Positions 21,895-33,383 of a stretch of 64,000 nucleotides of DNA are shown here, one piece after another. This stretch comes from Magnaporthiopsis rhizophila (Eukaryota; Ascomycota; Sordariomycetes; Magnaporthales; Magnaporthaceae), in the NCBI GenBank assembly GCA_003049465.1, contig PYSS01000048.1, positions 186,001 to 250,000 of the forward strand, written 5' to 3'. The notes beneath the pieces were generated by a model, which was not told where the DNA came from, did not search any database, and worked only from the letters and a program-made list of their open reading frames with translations. Numbering within the stretch: position 1 is the first letter of the stretch; each line of letters starts with the position of its first letter. A program made the translations under genes and the position numbers.

Positions 21895-24800
21895 CGAATT
21901 TCAAGAGGGTGCGGGGACTGCGATAGCCGTTGCGGGTGGGTTGATGAAAGAGAAGGACGGCGAGACGACAGGAATGTCGGTTGGGGAGATTCTTTGCTTT
22001 GTTTGTCCTGGAAGGGAGCGTGGCAGTGGCTGTGGCAGTCAGCTACAAGTAATGGTGCACCTCGAGAGGGCTGGGGATGGGGATGGCTTTCCAGAATGGG
22101 AAGCGCGGATGGGAATGGGGGCATGTTTTATACACCCAGGCCAGCCCGATTCACCTCTCCCACCCGCGCTTGCCCTGTGGATCGACCGGGGCCTTGTCGG
22201 GGGAGGGGCGGCGGGCTGGGCATTGCAGTGGTGAATGGTCCCGTGGCCGTCACTGTGCAATTCGCCATTTGCCTGCACCGCCAAATGCAGCAATCGTTAC
22301 TGGGGGCCAAGTCCGAGCCCAACCGGTTTAGGAATAGCGCTCTCGCAGTTCGCTCTCACAGTTCGCGGCACAGTGCCGTCACTGCCTCATTTGTGGGCTC
22401 CGCCAGCCGGCTGTTTGTTTCCGTGCAGCGCCAGCGAGCGTGGAATCTGCCACTCATTCAAACATGGCAGATCCAATGTGTTATTTCCATACTGTTTGGC
22501 TATAGACCGGATTTGAGTGCCTACAACACCGCAACATGGTTGGACTGAGTTCTCGTGCTAACCTTAGTCTGACCGTGTCCCAAGCCCAAGGCACCGACAG
22601 CGGGCGATCTTTGGCTGAGCTGATTTCCGGCGGGGGACAGCACCGTGGAGCCAGATGACAACGGATGGGCACACATGCCGTGTGAAACTTTGAGTCTGGG
22701 CGGCTGGGCACGCTGGGCTCGTGAGCTTGAGATCGCAAGAGCAAGGCGTGCCATCTATCGCCACGAGCGCCGGCACTTTGGCCCTTTTCCCCGCTCCTCT
22801 TGGTGCCACAGCCCATGCCAGCCAAGCTCCCCACTTGCGTCATCTTGGTGAGGACTGGCATAAGGAACTGGCCAATCAGCATGACCAGTTACACCGCCGA
22901 AAGCAACCCTCCACCTTGGACAGACGACTGGCTAATGCTGGCGACTTGTCAAGTGGAACGCCCTCCCGCTTCCATATCAATAGCACCGCACAGTATCCGC
23001 GCCAGTATCTTGATAAACCGCCCCGCTCTGGGGACGGGAAAGCCTTAGGACAAGCTCCAGCTCGACGAAAGCTTTACGAGCTTGTATAGAGGAACAAGAC
23101 TTTTCGCATCGCGCCGGCCCTGGACGTTTAGGATGGGGGGCTCTACCTACTGTAGTCCAGAAGCCGGCACAAAGAGCCGCCATTCAAGACATGACTCTTA
23201 TGTATGCACAATACTCGCACTGGACGCTCCACCCAAACCACATCTCAGGACTGGAGTTGCTCACATGGGCGTCCCGGCGGGTGCTGGAACAATTATTGTT
23301 TTGCTCGCCCTACCCGCCAGGGACGCCCGAAGCCTGCACTGTGCCCCCACACAAGCGAGACCGAAAGAAACCTACTGCTCTACATCTCGGGATTTGGCCG
23401 GGCCAAGAGGCGCATGGAACGTCGCTCGCTGACGGACGACGCCAATGGTCGGGACGGCAGGCCGGACAGCAGGCGTGAAAGCGCTCGGCCGAGAAGGGAT
23501 ACAAAGCAAGGCAGCTAGCCTCCAAGGATGGATAACAAAGAGCATGACGCTCACTCGAAGACGACTGCTCCACATGGCCAAGGCCGCTTCCCCTCAACGC
23601 CAATGCTAAAGGATATGCACCCCTCAACCCAAGCATCGGGCCTGCTCCGGTATTTGTTCCTGAACGGCAAAACCTTCCATGTAAAAATGGCATCGGGCTT
23701 TCCTCCGGGTGCCATGCCTCCCGCTCCGCCGGATGTCCTGTTGTCAGTTGAAAAGGTGGGCACCGGTGGCAGTCCGTGCTGTAGGCCGCCCGCATTTGAC
23801 CCGCAAAATCGGAAATAGGGTTGACTAGAGAGATAACCTTGGTAATTTAAACGCCCATCCATTGGATCCCGTCGTCGTTCTGATGTTTGCCGGCAGGGAC
23901 ACAGTATCAATTCCATTGCCTGTCCCGTTGACCCACAGTCGCGGCCGGACGGGCTGGCTTTTGGGGGCAAAACAACCTACCTGAGCGGAGCGTCTCCGAT
24001 GAATCATGGCGGCCACCAAAGGAAGACGCCTCGCTGGATTTGACTCCGACACGAGCGGCGGCGCACAGCCTCCCCGTCCCACCTGATCGCCACAAGATCT
24101 CAGATGTGGCGTCGCTTGGTGGCCTCTCCCAGATACCAGGCATTTCCGGCACAATGATCGTAGCACCCGACATCGAGGAAGATCTCCAAAGTGACGGGAC
24201 CACTAACGACCGAGAAGGAAGGAGGGGGAAAGAATTAAAATGGCGATAAAACTGAAAATCGGCGATCTCAGCGACCGCCAAGCCCAAAAGCCAATTTGTC
24301 ACATGCACCATACACACAGACACACACAACAACAACCACACAGACCACACGCAGCAACCACCCCCGCACCGACGATCCCACCCACGTTGTGGTTGCACGA
24401 CGTGGACCGGTCAAGGGCGGAGACTCCCAATCAGGCAAACAGCGATTGTCCTTGATGGACTGGAAGGGGAAAAAAAAAAAAAAAAAAAAGAAACAGCAAA
24501 TGCTGCCCAACTCTCGGTAAAACACCAGGGAGCACGCGCACGACTTCTGCATATTCTAGATTCTTCGCTGTTCAATTCAATACAGCACAGCCTGACGATT
24601 TCAATCCCGTTTGCGACGGGCATACTGAACGAAACGGGCAGTCAGGGAGTAGCACCACTGGCGGCTACCCGCCTCACCCCACGTTTTTATGACGCCGACA
24701 TTCATCACTGGGTCAGCTTTGGATGCTAAGGAAGGGTTAATGCCCCGTTTGCCAGTGTCCCATGCATGTAAACATCTTTGCCCGAAGATCTACCGCGAAC

Positions 24801-25047
24801 AAAGGTACAACACGCCCACGCGTAAGGTGGCTGAGTGACACGGAAGAACGGCTTCCCGATGCAGCCAATGCCGGCTTATCAGCAATTTCATCTCGTGTGG
24901 GAGCAGTAGTCTAACTAGTGTCTGACGGCGAAATCAGATGCGACATGCACAAGAGCCAGATGTAGGTACATGTTGGCAACACTTGAGCCTGGCCCGTGGA
25001 AGCCTCAGCCATCCTCCCAACACGACGTGTGATGACCCTCTTCTGGT
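21895..25047. other. Long upstream region of the ENA gene
   Basis: About 3.1 kb with no supported gene, between the ENA start and the 3' end of the MER3 gene. It includes CA-rich sequence at about 24305-24370 and a run of 20 A at 24470-24489. All open frames are short and motif-free. It may act as the ENA promoter, which is inference. Confidence 0.5.
24470..24489. repeat. Homopolymer A20
   Basis: Run of 20 A preceded by AAGGGG; flanks do not match the other tracts. Confidence 0.95.
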
Positions 25048-28000
25048 TCAGATAAATGTGATGCTACCACAGCGTATGAGATCCATGATCGCAGGATTCT
25101 CGCTCTCAAAATCCCTGACCCAAGCAGGCTCCTCTGTGGCGGCCGTCGGACTTGCGGCTCCGACGGAGTTTCCGGCACCGGAAGGTCCACAGGAATTGCT
25201 GGCTGGTTCCTCATCCATGCCGTCGGGCTTATCGATGTCAGCATGCGTCAACGTGGTGCCGCCAAGAGTAGAAGGCGAACTCTCCTCGGGCGAAGCCAGC
25301 GCGTTGTCAGGATCTCCTGAACCGCCGTTCGAACCCCACGGCTTCCAGGGCGCCGACCCACTTTGGCATGGCGATGATGGGAGATCAAGCAGCTCGGATG
25401 CCTCGCGGAGTATCTTCTCGGCATCGGCAGATGGACCGGTCGAATGTCCTCGGGGCATGGCCACGCCAGATGCTCCCGTCTTGGACCTATGCTGCGGGCT
25501 CCTAGTCACCACGCCAATCTGCGAGGGTTTGGTCGGGCGAGTGGCCGGGACACGATCGAGAGACTCGAGCAGATCACCGCCGGCGCAATCCAGGTCGACT
25601 GTCATGTGGGCGCCTCCGCGATCATTCTTCGCTGGCGTCCCTACCCTCGAGCCCAAAAAGACGACATCGTCGTCGTCGTCGTCCTCGCCGTCGAAGGTAT
25701 CATCGCCGAATTGACTCCAGGGATGGCTATCTTGGGATAAATCGATCACATCCGCCTGGTGTATATCGGCTATCGTAGGCGGTCTGTACGGTGGCACCTG
25801 GGGGCGTGCGGGACGGCTGCTTGAGGCATATGGACTTTCTCCGTCTTTGCACCGTCTCTTGGCAGCTAAAGGTCTATCCTGGCCTGCTCTTGAAGGCCCT
25901 GAGCACGAACGTGCGCTCTGGGTCGGAGTCTCAACCTGCTCGTGCTTTCTTTTGGTGACGGCGTTTTCGGTCGACTGTGGCTTGGGCTGCTTCGGTCTCT
26001 TCTCAAGGCCCTCTTTGCAACAGAGGTGCTTGCATGGGTTCCCCGTCTTGGTGACGCCTCCGCCGCCGCATAGATGGTTGCATCTCCATCGACCGTTTGG
26101 TAATTGAACCGGATCATACTGCGATTCCGTCTGCGACTCGGCATGGGAGGGAACTTCGGTAGGGCTTCCAACCTCGCGGTCAACAAGCCTCCTGATAGAC
26201 GGGAACTCGTCGTCCCCCGAATCTGCCCGCAGAGTCCGAGGTGGATTGCGCGATGCCGCAACCCCGAGTACGTCCAGCTGCTCAGCTGCCTCAAGAAGAT
26301 CCCCGTCATCAAGGCTGTCATCAAACTCATTTAAAGGGGAGACAGTCTGTCGGGGTGTTGGCTTCCTGAGCTGAGGCGGAGGTGATGTCTTGGTAGCCAT
26401 CTTCATGTGCGCGAATGCCGAGTCCGGGAGCTTGTGATTCACCGCCGCCGTGCAGCCTAGGCCAACATAGTCCTCGCAGTTGAGCGAGCAGAAGACGTGG
26501 TCGCTCGCGTCGGACAAGGCCGCTGAGAACTCCAGGTGTAGTCCACCGGGTTGAGTTAGGCTTTTTGAGGGCCCTCTCCAGAAATAGACAAGCGTGCCGT
26601 CCATGGTCTCGGCTGTGAATGTGAGATAAACGACATTCACTCCGGGCGGGGGTCCGCTTGGGCAGCTATACGTCATTGTGGCCTTGACATTGATGGAAGG
26701 GGGCCCCTTGCTCGGGCGGCGTTGGTTCGGGAGTGCGACAACTTCGGCTTCGAGGGACAGCTTCGGGAATTTGTCAATGGTAGTCCGCATGTTGTGGGCG
26801 AACAGACGAGGTTTGCCGAGCAACACCTGTATCCTCTCTGGCGTAGTGACTGCCAACTCCCCCATCGTCGAGATGCCGAACTGGACGAATTTCCTCATCG
26901 TGACGGGCCCGATTCCCGGGACCTGCAGAAGCTGGGAGGGCATGCCCTCCCATCCTGCGGCCTTGATGGATCTGAAAAGCTCGAGAGCATTTCGAACCCC
27001 GACAGCATCGCGGTCGGCTCCCTTGCAGTCGATAACGCACTTGACAAGAGGCTTGATGCGGTCGAGCACCAGGCGTTTATCTGTCGCGTGCTGATTTTTG
27101 CTCATCTGGATGCCCTCTTGGGTAGGGTAGTCGACGCCACCGAGGTCGGACTGAACGAGCAGAGAAACCTTCTGCCATGTCTCGGCCACCAACCCTTTGA
27201 TTGGATATCGAATGAAGGGTGACTCGTTGATCAGCCTGTAGAAAGCTCTCTCGTTGGCCTTGAGTCGCACGTCCTTGAATTCCTCAGCTTCGGATAGAGT
27301 GGCCAGCTGTAGGGAATGCGGGACACAGTTAGCTACCAGCAGTTAGAGGGGCAGTGAAGTAGCTGGGACTCTGACATACTAGGTCTTGGATCCCCACACC
27401 CCTTGGGATTCGGAGAATCTTCTTCATCGTTTCGAACCGCACCATGTACTTGGACATGGCGATGCCGTAAGGCGTGCAGCGGAACCTGGCGTCTGGCGTA
27501 ATGATGTTTTCCTCCTGCAGCTGCTTGATGTCCTTCTCACAAATCTGCTCGAGCCTGTCCATAGTGTGACTTGTCTGGCCGGGCGTGGCATCGAGCTGAT
27601 AGTAGTCAGGGTTGCGCTGGAGTCGAATGCTGAGGAACGTACCGTTCAGCCATCCCTTGGCTGACTCGATATCCGTGATGGTGCCCAGGCTGATTTCAGA
27701 GTTGAGATGCTCGATCAAGTTTCGGTGCAGGGTGCTCTCGAGAACTTGCTGTCCGGAAACCATGTCGGTGTACCTCGCCTTGTTTTCTGACCGAGTGAGG
27801 ATGATGGCGACGGCGCTGTCATCGAACTGAGGTCGCCCAGCACGGCCCAGCATTTGCATCACTTCCAGATCCGAGTATTCCGAGAGCCTCCCGTCCGAGT
27901 AGCCTACGGTGCCCTTCAGCACGACGGTGTGGCACGGCAGATTTACACCAACCGCTAGGGTGGATGTGCAGCAGATGACGTGGAGATCTCTATTAAGGTA

Positions 28001-29947
28001 GCACCTCTCGACGGTAGCCCGATCCTGCGAATCAAGTCCTGCATGGTGGAAGGCGACGCCTTGGTGCACAAAGTCGCGCAGTGTTTTGTTGGTGACCAAG
28101 ATCTGCTTTTTCGGAGCGGGCCAGAGTTTGGTGCCAGCTGGGGCAACAGACCAGGCGTCGGAAAGTATTTGTGCCGTGGTCTCGCAAGATTTGCGAGTGA
28201 AGCAAAACACCATGATAGGCTTGGGGTCTTGCTTATTTGTGTGTCTGGAGAGGGCTGTGATGATTTTCTTGTCCAGGTAGGAGTCAAACTTGTAGTCGTT
28301 GCCTGCGCAATGCTCGCCGTAGACGTGCTTGTTTAGGCGGACGGGACGCAGGTCTTCACCAAAGGTTTCCCTGCGAGCAGGGAGGTGAGGGTTGGTATGG
28401 TCGCGTCCGAACCACCTTGCCACATCCTCGGAGTTGGGAACCGTAGCACTCAGGGCGACGAACCGGACGTTGGCACCGATAGTCTTCATGCGGCAAACCA
28501 CGGCCTCTAGAGTAGCGCCACGCACGTCCTTGAGGATATGCACTTCGTCGATGAGGAAAAGCTCGACTAGCTCGAGAAGCTTGCGGTGATCGGTCCACTT
28601 CCGTGTGATGGAATCCCATTTCTCTGGTGTGGTAATGATGACGTGCGCGGCCCCGACCTTGTGCGTCTCAGCCATCGAGGTGTCACCCGTGAGCTCGGCA
28701 CAGCTTAGGCCTAGGCGGGCAAACTTGCCTTCCCAGTCACGAACCCTCTCTGAGCAAAGCGCCTTCGTGGGGGCCATGTAGACGGCCTTGAAGTTCTGGT
28801 TGGTACGCTGGGACACCAGCCTGCAGATGGCAAGCTCCAGTATGACCGTCTTGCCACTGCCCGTAGGCGCAGAAACAACGACGTTGTCGTTGGATTGGTA
28901 GACTGAGCCGAAGCACTTGGATTGAACCGCATTGAAAAGGGGATAGGGAAATATGGACTGTATCCTCTCGGGGAGCGACTCCTTGGGGTTGACGAGGTGA
29001 ATTCCACTGGCCATGGGCGGAGCGTGCGCTAGGTTGAGTTGCCGCGGTACATGGATCATGGGGGCCTGCGGCCGAGGCGGAGCAAGCGGAGCCATGTCTC
29101 GCGGCTGGGCTCTATGGGCAGGATGGGAGTGCAATCTCTCGGCCGCTCGTCTCGCCGGGCTTGAGAGGCCGGGACCAGAGCTCGAGCTGCTGTTTGGGTT
29201 GGCGTCGAACTGGGGTGCTGATATGGGCGTAAGCGGAGGGCCATGCTCCAGAGATGCGCGGGAGTAACTCTGACTTACCAATGTTTGATGGAGCAAAGGC
29301 TCGTTGCTGCGTGTTGAGGCGAGTTTGAGGGCTCGGAAAGCCCATATCATCGTGGCGGTTCTGCGTGCGGTGCGCGGAGCTTGTGGCTCGTGGGGTCGGA
29401 TACGCGCAACCATCGTCGAGGGGCTCACGGTGGCCGAATTCTGGGTAGTGGTGTGGTTGCCAGTGGTGCGAGACGGAGTCTGGGTGGGAGTGCGATCTAG
29501 CTCCCAGTGAAGATGTCATATAGGTCGAGGAGGACCTGGTGGACGGGTGGCTGGAGAATGCAGCAGGCTGAAGCGTCGAGGACGAGTAACTAAGGGGCCG
29601 AGAAAGCCGCGGGTCGCGCAAAAGACTCAGATCTGAATCTAGCATGTCAGGGTCGGGATCTTGGCATCTTTGCAAGGGGGTTTTCTTTTTCTCGAAAAGC
29701 TGCGTGTTTTTGGCTCACGGTCCCACGACAACCTACCGAATTCGTCCAACTCGTAGTGTGAGCTCTCTATCATCCTCGTAGACTGAGACCGGTCGACACT
29801 CATTGGTGCCGGTGGCAGAAGGGTTGAGCGGGCAGGGGGCAAATTGGAGGGATACGAGTCTTGGGCACGGGCACCGCCAGCGCCTTGGTGATGGAAGACA
29901 CCTTGGCCCCGGAGGGAGCCTGCCTGCCACTCTCGATTCGGCATCAT
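25048..29947 (-). CDS. mer3: ATP-dependent DNA helicase MER3/HFM1 (meiotic crossover)
   Basis: Four exons on the minus strand, 29947-29737, 29659-29279, 29217-27380 and 27306-25048, give 1562 residues. Exons 1-2 code a Ser/Pro/His-rich N-terminus of about 240 residues. The superfamily-2 helicase core follows: Walker A APTGSGKT (about 314-321), TTPEKWD, DEVH (about 421-424), LSATVPN and MLGRAGRPQFDD. Exon 4 carries the winged-helix and Sec63-like region (QVPGIGPVTMRKFVQFG), then a Cys/His knuckle at about 1219-1240 and a long acidic Ser-rich tail. Family members promote class I crossovers by extending D-loops in meiosis. Exons 3-4 are firm because GVGIQDL joins LATLSEAEEF; exon 1 and its AAG acceptor are tentative, and translation could start later. 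Confidence 0.93.
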
Positions 29948-31512
29948 GCTGAGTGGCGGATGTATCCAATCTTGGAAAGAAAAGGGGCAGAGAGAGATTG
30001 TATCCGCGTGCTCGTAGCCGACTGTCCAGCCAGTTCAGAATACCTTGGGGCCCAATGTGCCCGGCGAGAAGGCAGCGGTGTAGGATGCAGCCATGAGGAT
30101 GGGATCGGGGTGTAGACGAAGATGACGATGTTGCGAGGAGGGGCAACACCAAAAAAAATTCGAAGGCCGCGATCGTTAAGAGCCGCACTCCTCTTCTCTC
30201 GAGTTCCACACGTGATGCCATCCCGCGTTGGGTGCCGGAATGTGGAGCCGTGCCTTCCCATGATGATGGCCATCGTGTCGTACGCTCCTTCCATCACGGG
30301 TGTTGTGCTTGGGCGTCGGATTCCATGTCGCCGACTCAGGCTTTGGTACGCTGAGCTTGTGCGAAAGTCGCCCATTATCTTTTGAACATGTTGGACGGCA
30401 TGGTGGCGGGCTACCCAATCTTGTTGAGGACCATTAGGTATTGTGCAGCAGTGTAGAGAAAGAAGGCCACCAGGCCCTCCAAGACGCAAACATAACCGTC
30501 ATGGGCGGTTGGCGTCGACCAGATCGGGCCTCTTCTGTACCTCTGATCTCCTCGCAGTGACCCCTTTCTTTCGTGCAGGTGGGATTGCTTTGAGGAAAGC
30601 TTGTTTGTTGTTCGTTCATAATTGTATTAATAACGACTCTCCCCGTATGTCGCCATTTCCTATGTTCCAAGGAGACTTCTAAAGATGTCGCGAGTCTCCT
30701 TCTGCATGCAGCGGCCCCCTGAACGCCACGGCCACAGACCTGACGCACCCATCGCCACGTCTCCGGGCCAAGGCCATAGATGGTGGGTGACCGCAGTGCC
30801 GCGACAGGAGCCCAGGGCGTACGAGGCAATAGTGTCTCCCATCCAATCAGGCACGCGTGGCATTCACGCCGCCGACAAGACCTCTATCCAACCGCCCTCG
30901 CCCACCCAGTCCGGCAATAGAGGTCGCCGTTGAATGTTGCCAGAAAAACGCTAGGACAAAAATAATATTGCGGACGACCCAAACGCGGTGCCTCCGTTTG
31001 TGTTCCATCGCCTTGGCCTACGCCACCGGCCTCCATCGCCATAAAAAGACAAAAAGGGTGGCGTGCCCCTGGTCCCTGGTTCAGGTTTGATCCAGTGTCG
31101 TGTTAGTAATTCGTTTCATCGCATCCCTCACCGGGGTATATGTCTATTCATGCAGAATAATAAAAAAAAAAGAAGGTTAGAAAAAAAACATCGTCGACGA
31201 TGCGGATAAACTGTTTTAGCTCCGCCGCAATGTGTTTTCTTTCAAATTCGCTTCGATGCTCCCGTCCCCATGCTTGGGTTGCTTAATTTCCCTCCTCGAC
31301 CGTTCATAGGAGGGCATTCAGGTTGATTTATGGTGTTGAAATGCTGCAGGTTATGGGTTTTTTGTAGGTAAAGTCTGCTCGGCGGGTCGGGTCGAGTAAA
31401 GGGGGTGGGTTCCATCTCGCTGCTCGCCACAGAAGGGCCCGCCGAACACCCCAGCTAGTGGGGTTATGGTGCTCGTTTCGGCCGGACCGCGCTCCGCACG
31501 CACAGACGGTCT
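29948..31512. other. Intergenic region
   Basis: About 1.6 kb holding the MER3 5' flank and the 3' flank of the nucleotide-sugar transporter gene. AT-rich near 31140-31200. No gene recognised. Confidence 0.5.
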
Positions 31513-33383
31513 TTACTCATCCCGGTTCTTATCGCCCCTCGCCGATGGGACGCGGTTATGGTGTCGCAAAGGAGAAGTTGGGCGGGATGAGGACAAGCCC
31601 ATGGCGCGGACGGTGTCGAGAGGATCGAGAAGCTGCCTCTTTTCGCCCCTTGGCGTCCCGGTCTTGGGCGTCGAGTCGATCATGGTCTTCTCGAAGCCTA
31701 CAATGTTGAGCGGCGGCGGCCGTCCTCGCTTGCGATCAGGACCGCTGTACAGGTACGTAGCCAGAATTACGAGCGTAGTGCCAACGATGAACTGTGGAGG
31801 AAGTAATCCCTGATTAGCAGCTGTTTCCGCCCGTCTCGGGCTCCATGGAAGAAGAAAAAACAACTTCTTTTGGGCAACAAGACTTACAGTCAGATTGAAC
31901 TGGAAGTTGAAGAACCAGACGCTGAACAAGAAGCTGATGACAATGCTAATGCTAGTGGCAAAGTTCTTGGCGATGTTGTCGGCGTAGTTGATGCACAGCG
32001 AGGTCAGCACCCCGCCGACGGCCTGGAACACGACGGCGGTCCAGACGACCCAGTTGTAGCCGTCGAAGAAGCCGTGCTTGGCGATCTCCTCGCCGTCCTT
32101 GAAGACGACCCCGATTAGGAAGGCGGGGAAGAGCGAGTAGAAGGACAGCTGCACGTTGCGCGTCCAGACGGTGCGCGGGGTCGGCGAGTCCTTGAGCACC
32201 TTCTCGAAGTAGACGCCCGTCAGGCCAGAGACGGCCGCGGCGACGAGGACGGCGCTCAGGCCGATCGAGTAGTTCATGATGGGCGACGAGTCCAGGTCCT
32301 CCTTAATTCCCTGGTAGGTCGCCGAGCGGCGGGTGAGGGCACCGGAGACGTCCGACACGGCGCGCTTGGTCAGCTCACGAGCCACCTCGGCCGCGCCGTT
32401 GGCCATCTGGCCGAGCTCGTGGACCGACCGCGGGAAGAAGTGGTCGCTGAAGTCATGGATCATCATGTGCGAGTCCTTGGTGCTGTTGGGCGACGGCAGC
32501 GACACGATAGACACGCCAAACGTCAGGAGAACCAGCGAGAACCAACGCTTGGCGTTGAGAGACCTTCCAAGCATGATCACGCTGAAGAAGGCGGTCGTGA
32601 GGATCTGCCGGGAAAGGGGAGAGCCAGGGTTAGCTACCGGTACCTAGCTAGAAACTTGGCTGTGAAGCTCACGAGCCATCTGGCCCTGCTGGCCGTGTTT
32701 TCCCGGGAGGAACCTCTCGGCTTGACTGACCTTGAGCTGGTACAGGATCTGGAAGTGGACAGGATCCAGGTTGCCGACCGCGACATAAATGAGTGTGTTC
32801 TGCAGCGTGTAGAGGATTGCAGGTATGACGAGCTTCCAGCCGTCGCCAGAGAAGACCGAGTTGTAGAGCTGCTCGAACAGCACGGTGGCCGGGGTCTGGG
32901 GCGCCAGGCTGCGCGAGTGCTCGTTTATGGCAAAGGTGAGGCTGATGGCCAGCTTGATCACCTCGTTGAGGAAGACGGCGGTCGAAGTGAAGTATCTATG
33001 ATCGCCATCTGGAGGCATGATTCGAGAATAGTGCATGATCTGGAGGTGGCAGAAGAATATTTCGTATTAGCTTCGACCTGCGTGCGCTCCCCCGCCGGCA
33101 CTCGATGACACGACCGACTGCGGCGCCACGAGAGGTGCGGGTCTGGAGGAAAGCAGATTCTGGGAGACGAGGGTCGCGTACGAGAATCAGGGCCGAGTTT
33201 TGGAAAGTGAGCTGCACGCAACGGGAAACAAGCCGAGTTAGCAAAGAGCATCCCAAATCTCGGTAGCCAGTGGTGATAATTCGCAACTCGGGTGCTCACC
33301 GTGATCAACGAAACTTGCTTCAGGGGCATGCCGAAGAGCGTCGGGCCCTTGACCGTGGATGGTGGTGCCTCCATCATGGCCAT
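31513..33383 (-). CDS. Golgi nucleotide-sugar transporter (UDP-Gal/UDP-GlcNAc type, SLC35A)
   Basis: Five exons on the minus strand, 33383-33300, 33211-33182, 33039-32731, 32604-31888 and 31791-31513, give 472 residues. Exon 2 is a 30-nt microexon coding LTFQNSALIL, which joins KQVSLIT to IMHYSRIMP, the conserved first membrane helix and loop of this family. Other signatures are TAVFLNEVIKL, LYTLQNTLIYVAVGNL, QILYQLKILTTAFFSV and GVYFEKVLK. Such antiporters exchange cytosolic UDP-sugars for lumenal UMP. About ten membrane spans are expected. A loop of some 60 residues after SIVSLPSP is longer than usual, and a basic tail follows the last helix. The donor could be UDP-galactose or UDP-GlcNAc; sequence alone does not decide. 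Confidence 0.92.
33182..33211 (-). other. 30-nt microexon of the nucleotide-sugar transporter
   Basis: Bounded by GTGCAG on its 5' side and GTACGC on its 3' side (minus strand), phase 0 at both ends. It codes ten residues that complete the first transmembrane helix. Confidence 0.8.

Noticed and set aside
24305..24370. CA-rich stretch as a telomere-like or CRISPR-like repeat
   Set aside because: Units are irregular with no fixed spacer length or conserved repeat.
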